Shown here piece by piece: positions 51,318-60,272 of a stretch of 64,000 nt of DNA. A program made the translations under genes and the position numbers. Origin of the DNA: Thermococcus indicus (GTDB lineage Archaea > Methanobacteriota_B > Thermococci > Thermococcales > Thermococcaceae); the NCBI RefSeq assembly GCF_006274605.1, contig NZ_CP040846.1, positions 1,247,041 to 1,311,040 on the forward strand. Reading direction: 5' to 3'. Each line of letters opens with the position of its first letter. Position 1 is the stretch's first letter. The notes below the pieces were generated by a model. The model did not search any database. It was not told the DNA's origin and saw only the letters and a program-made list of their open reading frames with translations.

Positions 51318-52754
51318 ATGAGGCTTCCATCTCACAAGACGAAGATCGTGGCCACCATCGGGCCCGCGTCCCTCAAGAGCGAAACGATCGAGGCGATGAT
51401 AAAGGCAGGAATGGGCGTGGCGCGTATAAACTTCGCCCACGGGGACCTGGAGCAGCACGCCCGCACCATTGAGCTGGTGAGGAAGGCAGCCAGAAGGCTG
51501 AACCGTCCCGTGGCGATCCTTGGCGATCTTCCGGGGGTGAAAATCCGCGTCGGCGAGATCGCCCGGGGTTCCGTGACTCTCAGAAGGTGGCAGACGGTAA
51601 CGCTCACCACCCGGGACGTGGTCGGCAACGAGGGCCTCATTCCGGTCCAGTTCAAGGACTTTCCAAAGATGGTTTCCCGGGGAGACGTCATCTACCTGAG
51701 CGACGGTTTTATCGCCCTCCGCGTGGAGGAAGTCCGCGGTACAGACGTGGTCTGTAAAGTCCTTGTTGGGGGAACCCTCTTTTCCCACAAGGGCATAAAC
51801 GTTCCGAAGGCAAGGATCGCAATAGACGCGGTGACCGAGAGTGACCTCCGGTTCATAGAGTTCGCCATTGAACACGGCGTCGATGCGATAGGCATAAGCT
51901 TCGTCGGCTCTGCCTATGACGTCCTCAAGGTGAGGCGCTTTGTTGAGGAAAAGGGCGGCAGGATGTTTATCATTGCGAAGATAGAGCGGCCGGATGCCGT
52001 CAGGAACTTCGACGAGATCCTCCGGGCCGCCGATGGCATAATGATAGCGCGCGGCGACCTTGGGGTTGAGATGCCCATAGAAAAACTGCCCATCCTCCAG
52101 AAGAAGCTCATCCACAAAGCAAACTGTGCGGGCAAGCCGGCCATTACCGCGACTCAGATGCTCGAGAGCATGACCGAGGAGAAGCTCCCCACGAGGGCCG
52201 AAGTCACCGACGTCGCCAACGCCATCCTCGACGGTACGGACGCGGTGATGCTCTCGGAGGAAACGGCGGTCGGCAGATATCCAGTCGATGCCGTGAGGAT
52301 GATGGCCAGGATAGCCAAGACGATCGAGGCGTACAGGGATTCCCTCTGGTCCGCGCGCATAGTGGAGTGGAAGATGAGCGAGTGGAAGGGCAGGATGCCC
52401 AGGAAAGGCACCATAAAGGACACGATAGCGAGGAGCATCATTGAGGCCCTGAACTCTATGGACATCAAGCACATCCTCACCCCGACGAGGACGGGCGAGA
52501 CCGCGAGGCTCATCTCGCGCTTCAAGCCTAAGCAGTGGGTTCTCGCCTTCGTGAAAGACGAGTGGGTCGGCAACACGCTGATGTTCTCCTACGGCGTCTA
52601 CCCATTCGTCGTGGAGGAGACCAGCGAGGACGAGATACTGCGCCTGATAAGCGGCCTCGGCCTCGTCAAGGAGAACGACACGATCCTGCTAACAAAGGGA
52701 ACCCCGATAGGGAAGACAGCAGGAACGAACACCATAAGGATATTCTCCGTTTAG
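51318..52754 (+). CDS. pyk: Pyruvate kinase
   Basis: Converts phosphoenolpyruvate and ADP to pyruvate and ATP in the glycolytic pathway. The 478-residue protein has HKTKIVATIGPAS, the ARINFAHG substrate loop, the catalytic lysine region MFIIAKIERPDAV, MIARGDLGVEMP and SEETAVGRYPVDAVRMMA, then the C-terminal regulatory domain. Length is normal. ATG 51318 follows GGGTGAGAGGAC. It runs opposite to prxQ with a shared intergenic region of about 95 bases. Confidence 0.95.
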   Translation: MRLPSHKTKIVATIGPASLKSETIEAMIKAGMGVARINFAHGDLEQHARTIELVRKAARRLNRPVAILGDLPGVKIRVGEIARGSVTLRRWQTVTLTTRDVVGNEGLIPVQFKDFPKMVSRGDVIYLSDGFIALRVEEVRGTDVVCKVLVGGTLFSHKGINVPKARIAIDAVTESDLRFIEFAIEHGVDAIGISFVGSAYDVLKVRRFVEEKGGRMFIIAKIERPDAVRNFDEILRAADGIMIARGDLGVEMPIEKLPILQKKLIHKANCAGKPAITATQMLESMTEEKLPTRAEVTDVANAILDGTDAVMLSEETAVGRYPVDAVRMMARIAKTIEAYRDSLWSARIVEWKMSEWKGRMPRKGTIKDTIARSIIEALNSMDIKHILTPTRTGETARLISRFKPKQWVLAFVKDEWVGNTLMFSYGVYPFVVEETSEDEILRLISGLGLVKENDTILLTKGTPIGKTAGTNTIRIFSV

Positions 52755-52819
52755 CTTTTCCTTCTTTTAGTCCGCTTTCCAGAGGGGCAAGCTTTCGGGA
52801 GAAAAAAGAAAATGGTTTG

Positions 52820-54145
52820 TCACTTCCCCGCTATCTTCACGTTCTCGAACTTCACAAAGGGCGTTATGATAGTTGTCATGAAGGGCATTACGGTCTGCTC
52901 CTTTGAAACTTCACTCGCCCCCTTCAGCAGTTCGTAGACGTTGCCCGCAATGAGGAAGACGCTGGAACCGACGACTTCTCCGTCCTCGATGAGGAATGCC
53001 GGGTTTGCTGTTACCGCGAAGTTTCCGTTGTCGGGGTTGCTCGAGTGGGCGCCCTGGAAGCCGTCGACGAAGTAGCCGTGCTCGATTTCCGCTATGATAT
53101 CCTCCAGCGAGCGCTTTCCGTTCTCGATGACCATGCTGTGGAACCCGATGTTTATTCCCCCGCTGTTCAGGTCGCGCTTGCCGTTTCCGGTGCTCTCGGT
53201 GCCGTGGACCTTCGCCCAGTAGTTGTCCCAGACGAAGCCCTTGAAGGTTCCCTTCTCGATAAGGACGTTCTTCCTCGTCGGGACTCCCTCTCCGTCCGCC
53301 ACCACCGGCTGTATGGAGAGCTCGTGGAACGGGTCGTCGTATATCGTGAGCACGTCGCTGGCTATCCTCTCCCCGATCTTTCCTGCAAGGGGTGTCGTCT
53401 CCTTAACCAGGCGCTCACCGCTGAAGGCCGGGAAGAGCGCAAAGCTGAAGAGCCCCGCTATCGCCCAGGGGCCGAGTATTATCGGAACCTCCTCGTTTTT
53501 GCTTGCCTTGACGTTGTAGGCCCACTTGACCTTCTGGACAGCCCTTTCGACGACCCCGTCAACGTCCAGGTTGAGGTCTCTCCTGGCGTCGAAGTCGAAG
53601 ATTCCGGGGGTGACGGTGCCCCCCTTCCTTCCCACCAGCTCGAGGAAGAAAAAGGCTGCACCACCTTCCTGGAAGACGTCTATTCCGTAGGAGTTGACGA
53701 TGTGGCGCTCCTCCCATGAAACGCCGCCCTCTCCGCCAGCCACGATGACGTTCTCGTCCTTCTCGCGGGCGAGCTTTATGCCGCGGACGAGCATCTCAAC
53801 GAGCTCATCGGGGGAGGCATCCTTCAGATCGTAGTTGGGCTTCGGCTTCTCCCGGTATTTACCCGGCTCGGGCAGGGAGACCCACTTCTCGTCCCTGCTG
53901 TTCAGCTTTGCCATCTTCGCCGCCTGCTCTATGGCCTCCCTTATCCTGGCCGGCTCGTCGCTATCTATTATGGCCAGTCCGAGGCGCCCCTCCTTTATTC
54001 CGCGGAGTATCGTGACCGCGCCGCTCCTAGTGGAGGCCATCGAAATCTCGTTGAGCTCGACGTTGGCGCTCACATCCTTGGAGCGGTAAACGGCAATCTC
54101 AAGCTCGTCGAAAAACTTCTCGCCGTACCTTATGAGTTCTTCCAT
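52820..54145 (-). CDS. PmbA/TldE-type subunit (pair 2)
   Basis: A 441-residue PmbA-like protein (start MEELIRYGEKFFDELEIAVYR) without HExxxH. Family marks are GEGVPTRKNVLIEKGTFKGFVWDN and NFAVTANPAFLIEDGEV. It pairs with the TldD protein at 54637-56004, but two small genes now lie between them. ATG 54145 follows GGAGGGTTGACT and overlaps the DUF2283 gene stop. A second complete TldD/TldE pair lies 12 kb away (37553-40307). Confidence 0.9.
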   Translation of the reverse strand: MEELIRYGEKFFDELEIAVYRSKDVSANVELNEISMASTRSGAVTILRGIKEGRLGLAIIDSDEPARIREAIEQAAKMAKLNSRDEKWVSLPEPGKYREKPKPNYDLKDASPDELVEMLVRGIKLAREKDENVIVAGGEGGVSWEERHIVNSYGIDVFQEGGAAFFFLELVGRKGGTVTPGIFDFDARRDLNLDVDGVVERAVQKVKWAYNVKASKNEEVPIILGPWAIAGLFSFALFPAFSGERLVKETTPLAGKIGERIASDVLTIYDDPFHELSIQPVVADGEGVPTRKNVLIEKGTFKGFVWDNYWAKVHGTESTGNGKRDLNSGGINIGFHSMVIENGKRSLEDIIAEIEHGYFVDGFQGAHSSNPDNGNFAVTANPAFLIEDGEVVGSSVFLIAGNVYELLKGASEVSKEQTVMPFMTTIITPFVKFENVKIAGK

Positions 54146-54147
54146 AG

Positions 54148-54375
54148 TCAACCCTCCACTTCCGCCGTCTTAAACTCGATGCCTAGCTCCTTTATGCGTT
54201 TGAACATTTCCCCCAGCAAAATCTCGCGGGCACGCCATATCTCTATGCCTACAATATTGCCATTCTTGTCGTAGTCTACAAGAAGGTCATGATCCAGTTC
54301 CACGGTTTCTGTTGCCTCTCCCGGGGAGATCTCAATATAGAGTATATCCCCGCTTGGATCATAACGAATCTTCAT
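54148..54375 (-). CDS. DUF2283 protein, probable antitoxin
   Basis: A 75-residue DUF2283 protein: KIRYDPSGDILYIEISPGEATETVELD, residues about 2-28, then DLLVDYDKNGNIVGIEIWRA. This fold is known from small antitoxin-like proteins, often beside DUF4258 toxins. It starts at 54375, overlapping the DUF4258 stop by four bases, so the two are translationally coupled. It also lies three bases before the PmbA start. Confidence 0.8.
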   Translation of the reverse strand: MKIRYDPSGDILYIEISPGEATETVELDHDLLVDYDKNGNIVGIEIWRAREILLGEMFKRIKELGIEFKTAEVEG

Positions 54376-54644
54376 ACTTCAACCCACCTACCACCTTTTA
54401 GACGGTTTTCTATTTGAGTCTTCCTGGAAACTTCATAAACGGTTACTATCTCAACGTTCTTTCCGTGGACATCATACACCACTATCAACCACTTGTTGTT
54501 CTTCGTCATTGCTATAAAATGGCCAGTCATTGTATCCAATGCTCTAGCATTGGGCGCTTCTACAGTTCTCATGACGTCCTCGGCTTTAATGTTTCGCTTC
54601 GCCATCGCCCTAAGGGCATGCTCTGTGAACCGCACGTTAACCAA
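54372..54644 (-). CDS. DUF4258 protein, probable toxin
   Basis: A 90-residue DUF4258 protein (RFTEHALRAMAKRNIKAEDVMRTVEAP, residues about 5-31, then WLIVVYDVHGKNVEIVTVYE). DUF4258 members resemble RelE/ParE-like or BrnT-type toxins. With DUF2283 it forms a toxin-antitoxin-like pair. It starts inside the last bases of the tldD gene (8-base overlap) and lies between tldD and pmbA of pair 2. Confidence 0.8.
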   Translation of the reverse strand: MVNVRFTEHALRAMAKRNIKAEDVMRTVEAPNARALDTMTGHFIAMTKNNKWLIVVYDVHGKNVEIVTVYEVSRKTQIENRLKGGRWVEV

Positions 54645-56004
54645 TAATTATCCCTCCGTCAAAGCGCATGTGCGGCCCACCGGAGCTAACAAAGGCCGTC
54701 TGTCCCTTTCCGCAGAATCCGACCTCAAGGCCGAAGTCCTTTCCTACGGCGCTTATCTTCTTCAGCGCCTCTATGGCAACGCCGGTGATCGAGGTGTCCC
54801 TTATCGACTCGGCGATTTCACCGTTTCTGATGACGTAGCCCTCCTGGACACCGACCTGGAAGGCGCTGTTGAGCTGGGCCTGGCCGCCGCGGAAGTCAAC
54901 GACGTAGTAGCCGAACTTGATGTCCTCGATGAGCTCCTCGAAGCTGTGGTCGCCGGGTTCGAATATAGTGTTCCTCATCCTGATTATCGGGGCATAGCGG
55001 TAGCTCTCGGCTCTGGCATGGCCGTTCGGCTCCATGCCCCACTTTGCCGCGTACTCGCGGTTGAGCATTATCTCCTTGAGGATGCCGTCCTCGATGATGC
55101 GTATGTCCCTCACCGGAACGCCCTCATCGTCGTACTTGTCGTTTCCAAAGCCACCCTCAACGTAGCGCTCACTCATCGTGACGTATTCAGGAGCAATCTG
55201 CTTGCCGATGAGGTCCTTGAAGGGCGAGTTTATCGTGAGGTCTGCCTCGGCAAGGTGGCCTAAAGCCTCGTGCGCTATGATGCCAACCACTATCGGGCCG
55301 GCCACGATTGGGAACTCGCCGCGCTTCGGGGCAACGCCCTTGAGCTGGCTGTGCATCTTTCTCAGCAGTCTCTCGGTGACCTTTTCGTTGGGCTCGTGCT
55401 CGGTCATGAGTTCCCAGCCGTAGTCCACCGCACCTATGCTGTCCCTGGCCATGGCCAGCTTTCCGTCCGCCTTTCCGGTGACGTAGGTTCCCTGGTAGAG
55501 GTAGTTGTAGTCCCACTCTATGCGTGTTCCCTCACTGGTGAGGAGGATTTTTTGTCCACCGCCGTCCTCGTAGCGGACATTGACGCTCTTGACGGCCTCG
55601 TCCTCTTTGAGGAGCCTCTCCAGCTCCCTCAGGTGTGCGACCTTCTCCTCTATGTCAACTTCCGCCGGCTTGACCCTCATCCTGCTCTTCACGAAGTCCT
55701 CGACCGGCTTTATCTCGGCCAGCTCTATCTTTTCCCTCTTGGTCTCGGCGGCCGCTTTTGCCAGCTTGTAGGCCTCCTCGATTTTCCTCTCGAGGTTCGA
55801 GAGGTCGCTGGTTGAGGCGAACCCCCAGGCCCCATCGGCCAGAACCCTGATGGCAACACCCCTGTTCAGCTTTCCCGTAAAGCTGGTAAAAACGCCGTCT
55901 TTGAGGGCGAGTGTCGTCTTTCTGAGGTCCTCATAGCGGAGCTCCACGTAGTCTGCTTTCAGGTTTTCCTCCGCCCATCGGAGGGCCTTCTCCAGTTTCT
56001 CCAT
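54637..56004 (-). CDS. TldD metalloprotease subunit (pair 2)
   Basis: A 455-residue TldD with the zinc motif HEALGH in VGIIAHEALGHLAEAD, DDEGVPVRDIRIIEDG and GLEVGFCGKGQTAFVSSGGP. It has more classical TldD features than pair 1. The partner PmbA-type gene follows after the inserted toxin-antitoxin-like pair. The promoter lies near 56040-56060 on the minus strand (ACTTTTATAG). The wider 56005-56212 stretch holds this promoter and, on the plus strand, a TATA (GTTATATATT, 56161-56170); nothing else is visible. Confidence 0.92.
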   Translation of the reverse strand: MEKLEKALRWAEENLKADYVELRYEDLRKTTLALKDGVFTSFTGKLNRGVAIRVLADGAWGFASTSDLSNLERKIEEAYKLAKAAAETKREKIELAEIKPVEDFVKSRMRVKPAEVDIEEKVAHLRELERLLKEDEAVKSVNVRYEDGGGQKILLTSEGTRIEWDYNYLYQGTYVTGKADGKLAMARDSIGAVDYGWELMTEHEPNEKVTERLLRKMHSQLKGVAPKRGEFPIVAGPIVVGIIAHEALGHLAEADLTINSPFKDLIGKQIAPEYVTMSERYVEGGFGNDKYDDEGVPVRDIRIIEDGILKEIMLNREYAAKWGMEPNGHARAESYRYAPIIRMRNTIFEPGDHSFEELIEDIKFGYYVVDFRGGQAQLNSAFQVGVQEGYVIRNGEIAESIRDTSITGVAIEALKKISAVGKDFGLEVGFCGKGQTAFVSSGGPHMRFDGGIIIG

Positions 56005-56212
56005 TAGCCATCACCGCCTGTAGTTGTCCATCAGTGTCTGGGTCCCGGAACTATAAAAGTCTTTTGAACATTTCGATGGAAGTCGAAAGGATAGGTATTA
56101 CTCGGTTATAGGACAAATGCATAACAACGTTCATTGCTAATTTCTTTTCCGAACGAAAGTGTTATATATTATGAGTGTAAAAAAATCAATGCAAGAGCCC
56201 GTTGGGGGGTCG

Positions 56213-56364
56213 ATGCGGAGGCGTGCACTGCTGGCCATGTTTGTGGTTTTGCTGTTGATTGGAGCCTACGAGCTTGCATCGTAATCGAATGCCAATGGTG
56301 CATGCAGAACAACTGCTTGGAACGGGGTTCCGAATGCCAGGGAGGATGGGTTCCCGGGCCGTAG
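56213..56364 (+). pseudogene. Cys-rich secreted peptide gene with probable frame break
   Basis: ATG 56213, after TTGGGGGGTCG, opens a signal peptide (MRRRALLAMFVVLLLIGAY) but stops at 56282-56284. The −1 frame that takes over near 56275 encodes CIVIECQWCMQNNCLERGSEC, residues with five cysteines, and ends at 56364. Joining them would give a 51-residue secreted Cys-rich peptide. TATA GTTATATATT (56161-56170) fits. So the gene is either newly broken or carries a sequencing error. The family is not recognised. Confidence 0.45.
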
Positions 56365-56374
56365 GTGGGATACC

Positions 56375-56746
56375 ATGAAGGCTGAAGAAACCGCCATTAT
56401 TCCATTTATCCTGATTTGTATAGGTCTGATGCTGTCGCTACTTTGGGGAGGAAATAGCGGCTCACTCAAGGAAAATGTGGAGCTTTCTTTTTATATCATT
56501 CTCGCAATTCCGGTAGCGCTAGCAATATGGAGGGTAATACACGAGGTATGGAAACACACATCCAACGCAGTAGTTTCCTGCCTGCTGGGAATTGCGGTTT
56601 TTATGGGGTTTGGCATCGCCTACGGAATCCTGACGTTCGGCAGAGTTGATAAGCAAGGTCTCCTTGCGGGTCTGGTTATTGGAACGATCGCCGTTATTTC
56701 CGAATACTGGAAAAAGAAAAGCAGTGTTATCAATACCAGCAGCTAA
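56375..56746 (+). CDS. Integral membrane protein of unknown function
   Basis: A 123-residue protein with four helices (residues about 7-24, 35-52, 62-82 and 92-110). The start is preceded by GGTGGGATACC. It follows the Cys-rich peptide reading frame by ten bases, and the two look like one transcription unit: a secreted peptide plus a membrane partner, as at 1.8-3.7 kb. No domain is recognised. Confidence 0.6.
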   Translation: MKAEETAIIPFILICIGLMLSLLWGGNSGSLKENVELSFYIILAIPVALAIWRVIHEVWKHTSNAVVSCLLGIAVFMGFGIAYGILTFGRVDKQGLLAGLVIGTIAVISEYWKKKSSVINTSS

Positions 56747-56814
56747 CCAGAACGTCTCCGGAGACGTAAAGAGACTTTCCGCACTCCCACGCGAGAAAAT
56801 GGTGGGTGTCACAA

Positions 56815-57024
56815 ATGCGAACCGATAACGCCCGGGCCATGATTGAGGCGTACCGCAGGAACTATTCGCCTTCATTCCAGTCTTTCCTTAAAAGACTGAC
56901 GGGCTATCTTGCAGCGGCGGCGGTCATATATCTTTATGGCAGGGAAGAAACGGCGTTGTTGGTTCTTCTGGCTCTCCTCGTTGTGGACGTACTTCTGACT
57001 GCGGGCCTTTCCAGGGAGAGTTAG
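56815..57024 (+). CDS. Small membrane protein of unknown function
   Basis: ATG 56815 follows GGTGGGTG by six bases. The 69-residue protein has a basic N-terminus (NARAMIEAYRRNY) and two adjacent hydrophobic helices (GYLAAAAVIYLYG and LLVLLALLVVDVLLTAG). It is unlike known families. It may be a tail-anchored or hairpin membrane protein. Confidence 0.6.
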   Translation: MRTDNARAMIEAYRRNYSPSFQSFLKRLTGYLAAAAVIYLYGREETALLVLLALLVVDVLLTAGLSRES

Positions 57025-57058
57025 CAACCTTTTTATCTTTGACTTTGAATCTTTTCCC

Positions 57059-57412
57059 ATGAAGGCCGAAATCAAGAACCTCATAGACAGGGGCACATAC
57101 AGAAAGCTCCCGCTCTTCGAGGGAGAACTGCCCGAAGACTCTTACGCCCAGATAGTCGAGGTCAAGCCGGGGCAGACGGTCAAGAAGCACTACCACCTCC
57201 ACCAGTACGAGCTGTTCTACGTAATTGATGGCGAGGCAAGGCTCGGCATCGGTGAGACTGAATACTTCGCAAAACCCGGGGACATCTTTCTGGTAAAGCC
57301 AAAAACCGTTCACTGGGTGGTCAACGAGCGTGACGAGCCTTTCAGGCTCTTCGTGGTGAAGCTGAACTACCGCGGGGATGACTCAATATGGATTGAAAAT
57401 GAAATTAAATAG
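57059..57412 (+). CDS. Cupin-domain protein
   Basis: A 117-residue single cupin barrel with the metal motif 1 HYHLHQYELFYVIDGEARLGIG (GxHxHxxxxE type) and motif 2 FAKPGDIFLVKPKTVHWVVN (PxGxxHxxxN). It resembles the mannose-6-phosphate isomerase/phosphomannose-type cupins. Possible roles are sugar-phosphate isomerisation or ligand sensing; which cannot be told. TATA TTTTTATC is near 57031. It overlaps the convergent gene by eight bases. Confidence 0.85.
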   Translation: MKAEIKNLIDRGTYRKLPLFEGELPEDSYAQIVEVKPGQTVKKHYHLHQYELFYVIDGEARLGIGETEYFAKPGDIFLVKPKTVHWVVNERDEPFRLFVVKLNYRGDDSIWIENEIK

Positions 57413-58154
57413 ACTTTACGAACTCCAGAACCTCATCCTGTCCCACGGATTTGTGGAACGTAATCCGCAGGAACACAAAGCTGGACTCCAGTTTCCGTTC
57501 TATTCTTTTTTCTGAGCCCTCTATGCTTTCCACGATTTCCCTTGGAGTTGGCACGTGTAGTACGATAACCGCGCTGTTCTCCTTGTCCACCTTTGCGGTA
57601 ACGCTCTCCGAAACTACAAGCCTGGTGGCTTTTGCAAATTTTGCAGCCACGGCCCCGACTATCAAACCGAGTACTCCAATCACCCCCGCGCCTTCTGAGG
57701 ATGAAGCAAGCCCGTAGAACAGCAAAAGCGCTCCAAGACCAAGGATGGCCCAGACCCATGATGGGGTGCTCTCCCTTTCCTCTGCCTGATAGCTGGTCGA
57801 ACTCGAGATGGATGAACTTAGAGAAAAGCTGTGGACTTCACCCTTCGGCAATGAGTGAACCACACTGCCATAGCTGACCTTACCCCACACCTTGGCTGAC
57901 CTCGAAGAACTTACAGAGCTTCCCGGGAATATTTTCACCGACGAATCAATCCCCGTGCTGACCAAGAGAAGTCTCCTGTCTGTGTTCACGAGGTAAACAT
58001 CACTGAAACTCTCACTTATTGGTTCTCCAATCGTTGCGAGCGTCGGGTCTCCATTACGGCTTATCTCAACGGAGCTGGCTGGAATTATCGGCCCCCGTAC
58101 GCTTTCATCGGGTAGGAGGGCCTTTTTAATGGCTTTCATAACCAACTCCGACAT
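57405..58154 (-). CDS. Membrane protein with PH-like region, unknown function
   Basis: A 249-residue protein. Residues about 50-110 look like a PH/GRAM-type beta unit (SDVYLVNTDRRLLLVSTG, then VWGKVSYGSVVHSLPKGEVHSFSL). A Ser-rich loop and two membrane helices (about 135-175) follow, and then a second beta unit (ARLVVSESVTAKVDKENSAVIVLHVPTP) and a helical end. It converges with the cupin gene (eight-base overlap) and is directly preceded by a small cytoplasmic protein gene with one shared base. Function unknown. Confidence 0.65.
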   Translation of the reverse strand: MSELVMKAIKKALLPDESVRGPIIPASSVEISRNGDPTLATIGEPISESFSDVYLVNTDRRLLLVSTGIDSSVKIFPGSSVSSSRSAKVWGKVSYGSVVHSLPKGEVHSFSLSSSISSSTSYQAEERESTPSWVWAILGLGALLLFYGLASSSEGAGVIGVLGLIVGAVAAKFAKATRLVVSESVTAKVDKENSAVIVLHVPTPREIVESIEGSEKRIERKLESSFVFLRITFHKSVGQDEVLEFVKSI

Positions 58155-58387
58155 CAGACGCCCCCCGATTGTTTTATAACTTCATCTATCATCGTTAGCA
58201 TGACTTTAACGAAATCATCAGCAACCCTACGAGCGTTCTCTTCCTTGAAGCCCCTGTTGACAAGCTGGGAGATTATGGCCCCTCTGTATCTGTCCGATAT
58301 CTCCATCTTCTGGTGGGCGATGCTTGTTTTCTTGGAAAGCTTTTCATCCTGCTCACTGCTTACCAGATCAAAACGTACCGTGGCCAT
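58154..58387 (-). CDS. Small cytoplasmic protein of unknown function
   Basis: A 77-residue helical, charged protein (SKKTSIAHQKMEISDRYRGA, then EENARRVADDFVKVMLTMI). It ends at the first base of the PH-like gene, so the two form an operon on the minus strand. TATA-like ATTTAAATATT lies near 58420-58430 and could serve both directions with the divergent racemase gene. No family is recognised. Confidence 0.6.
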   Translation of the reverse strand: MATVRFDLVSSEQDEKLSKKTSIAHQKMEISDRYRGAIISQLVNRGFKEENARRVADDFVKVMLTMIDEVIKQSGGV

Positions 58388-58466
58388 ATAACCCCACCGG
58401 GTTTCCAGGTACCTCCGGAAATATTTAAATTTTTAGGACCAACACATGTTTGTGGTGAATGAACGT

Positions 58467-59159
58467 ATGACGGAAACCCGGATCATCGGCATCCTCGGCG
58501 GAATGGGGCCTTTGGCTACGGCCGAGCTATTCAGGCGAATAGTCGAGAAGACTCCCGCAAAGCGCGACCAGGACCACCCCAGGATAATCATCTACAACGA
58601 CCCCAAAATACCGGACAGAACGTCTTTCATCCTGGGGAACGGGGAAGACCCGAGACCTGCCCTGGTAGAGGGAGCCAGAAAGCTCGAGAGCTGGGGGGCG
58701 GACTTCATAATAATGCCCTGCAACACCGCTCATTTCTTCGCCGAGACCATCCAGAGGGCAGTAAAGATTCCGCTCGTCAGCATGATCGAGGCGACGGCGG
58801 ATGAGATAGAGAACCTCGGCCTGCGCAGGGTCGGCCTCCTAGCAACAGACGGCACCATAAAGGGGCTCGTTTACCACCGCGCGCTCCTCGGCAGGGGCGT
58901 TGGAATCGCCGTCCCAGGAAAGAACGACCAGGAGAAAGTTATGCGGGCTATCTACAAAGGTGTGAAGGCAGGAAACCGTGAGCTTGGAAGGGAGCTTCTA
59001 TTGGAGGTGGCCAGGAGGCTCGAGCGCAGGGTCGATGGGATAATAGCCGGCTGCACGGAGGTCAGCGTCGCCCTGAGACCGGAGGACCTGAACGTCCCCC
59101 TGATCGACCCGCTCGACGTGATAGCCGAGAAGGCGGTAAAGCTCGCCCTCGGGCTTTAA
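58467..59159 (+). CDS. Aspartate racemase-family protein (two-cysteine type)
   Basis: A 230-residue PLP-independent racemase: [15 protein letters not shown] (start), MPCNTAHFF with the first catalytic Cys (about residue 81) and GCTEVSVAL with the second (about 195). Both acid-base cysteines are intact, matching the known Pyrococcus enzyme, so D-aspartate formation is likely. ATG 58467 with GGTGA upstream is preferred over ATG 58446. Confidence 0.9.
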   Translation: MTETRIIGILGGMGPLATAELFRRIVEKTPAKRDQDHPRIIIYNDPKIPDRTSFILGNGEDPRPALVEGARKLESWGADFIIMPCNTAHFFAETIQRAVKIPLVSMIEATADEIENLGLRRVGLLATDGTIKGLVYHRALLGRGVGIAVPGKNDQEKVMRAIYKGVKAGNRELGRELLLEVARRLERRVDGIIAGCTEVSVALRPEDLNVPLIDPLDVIAEKAVKLALGL

Positions 59160-59160
59160 C

Positions 59161-60143
59161 CTAAATCCACCCTTTTCTTCTGAAGTATGCGAGCATGCCG
59201 AGGGCAATTCCGAGCATGACCGTCAGAACGGCCGGGTAGCTGTAGCGCCAGGCCAGCTCCGGCATGTAGCGGAAGTTCATGCCGTAGAGGCCGGTTATGA
59301 AGGTCAGCGGGATGAACACCGTCGAGACGACGGTTAGTATGCGGATTATTTCGTTGGTCTTCATCGAGATCGTTGAGTAGTAGAGCTCGACGAGGCTGTT
59401 GGCGAGTTCTCGTTGCCCCTCCAGGATCTCGAGAACTTCGAGAACGTGGTCGTGGAGTTCGTCTATGAAGGGCTTGGTGTCCTCGCTGAAGAAATCCCCG
59501 CCCTCGAGCCTCAGCTTCCTGAACGCCTCCAGAAGGGAAATATCGTGCGGCGCATGAAGAGTATCTCCCGCCTTATTCCGTGTATCCTGCGCAGGACGCC
59601 CTCGTCCGCCCTTGAGAGTATCCTGGCTTCAAGCTCCTCCATCTGGGAGCTTATGCGCTCGATTATCGGCACGTAGTTTTCCACTATCGCCTCAAGAATA
59701 GCGAAGAGCAGAAAATCGGCACCGTGTTCGCGGAAGAGTCCCTCCCCCTTACGGATGCCTTCCCGTATCGGGTCGAAAACGTCCCCTGGAGTCTCCTGGA
59801 TGGTTATCACGAGGTTGCCCTTTAGGAGGATGCCCATCCTCTCCCTCTTCAGCCCGCCCTCTATCCCATAGACCTGGTGGAGGAGGAGAAAGAGGTAGTC
59901 CGGGAACACCATCACCCTCGCCCTGCCGCTCGCCCGCCTCAACGTCTTCATCGGCGTTTCGTGGATTCCCAGCGCCTTCCTCAGTTCGGGCACGAGGGAG
60001 ACTGTATCCACGTTCACCCACACGACATCATAGCCGCCTATGGAGAGGGCCTCCTCGATGCTCTCCGCCTTTCTGCTGAGGAACCTGTCCCGTGAGTACG
60101 CGATGACCGTTATCCTGGGCTTTTCTCCGGCTTCCCCGGCCAT
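59161..60143 (-). pseudogene. CorA-type Mg/Co transporter gene with a one-base frame break
   Basis: The N-terminal frame (60143 down to 59511) gives the soluble funnel domain (ITVIAYSRDRFLSRKAESI, then NYVPIIERISSQMEELEARIL). The C-terminal frame (59537 down to 59161) gives helix 7, the final membrane helices and the hallmark GMN (YGMNFRYMP). They join if one C is added in the CCC of ATATTTCCC-TTCTGG near 59535-59537, reading IFPLLEAFRKLRLEGGDF. As read, the protein is split. The cause may be mutation or a homopolymer error. If intact it imports Mg2+. Confidence 0.85.
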
Positions 60144-60272
60144 GCTATCACCTCAGATGGGCACGAACATATATCCATGGGTTTCCACCAAAAGAATTGG
60201 TGCAGAGGGGGAGTTATAGTTTTCGGGCGAAACCCCTTAAAACCCTCGCGCGAAGTTAGGGCGGTGGTGAGC

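Noticed and set aside
51279-52472. 397-codon minus-strand frame
   Set aside because: Antisense to pyruvate kinase; the sense strand has all catalytic motifs.
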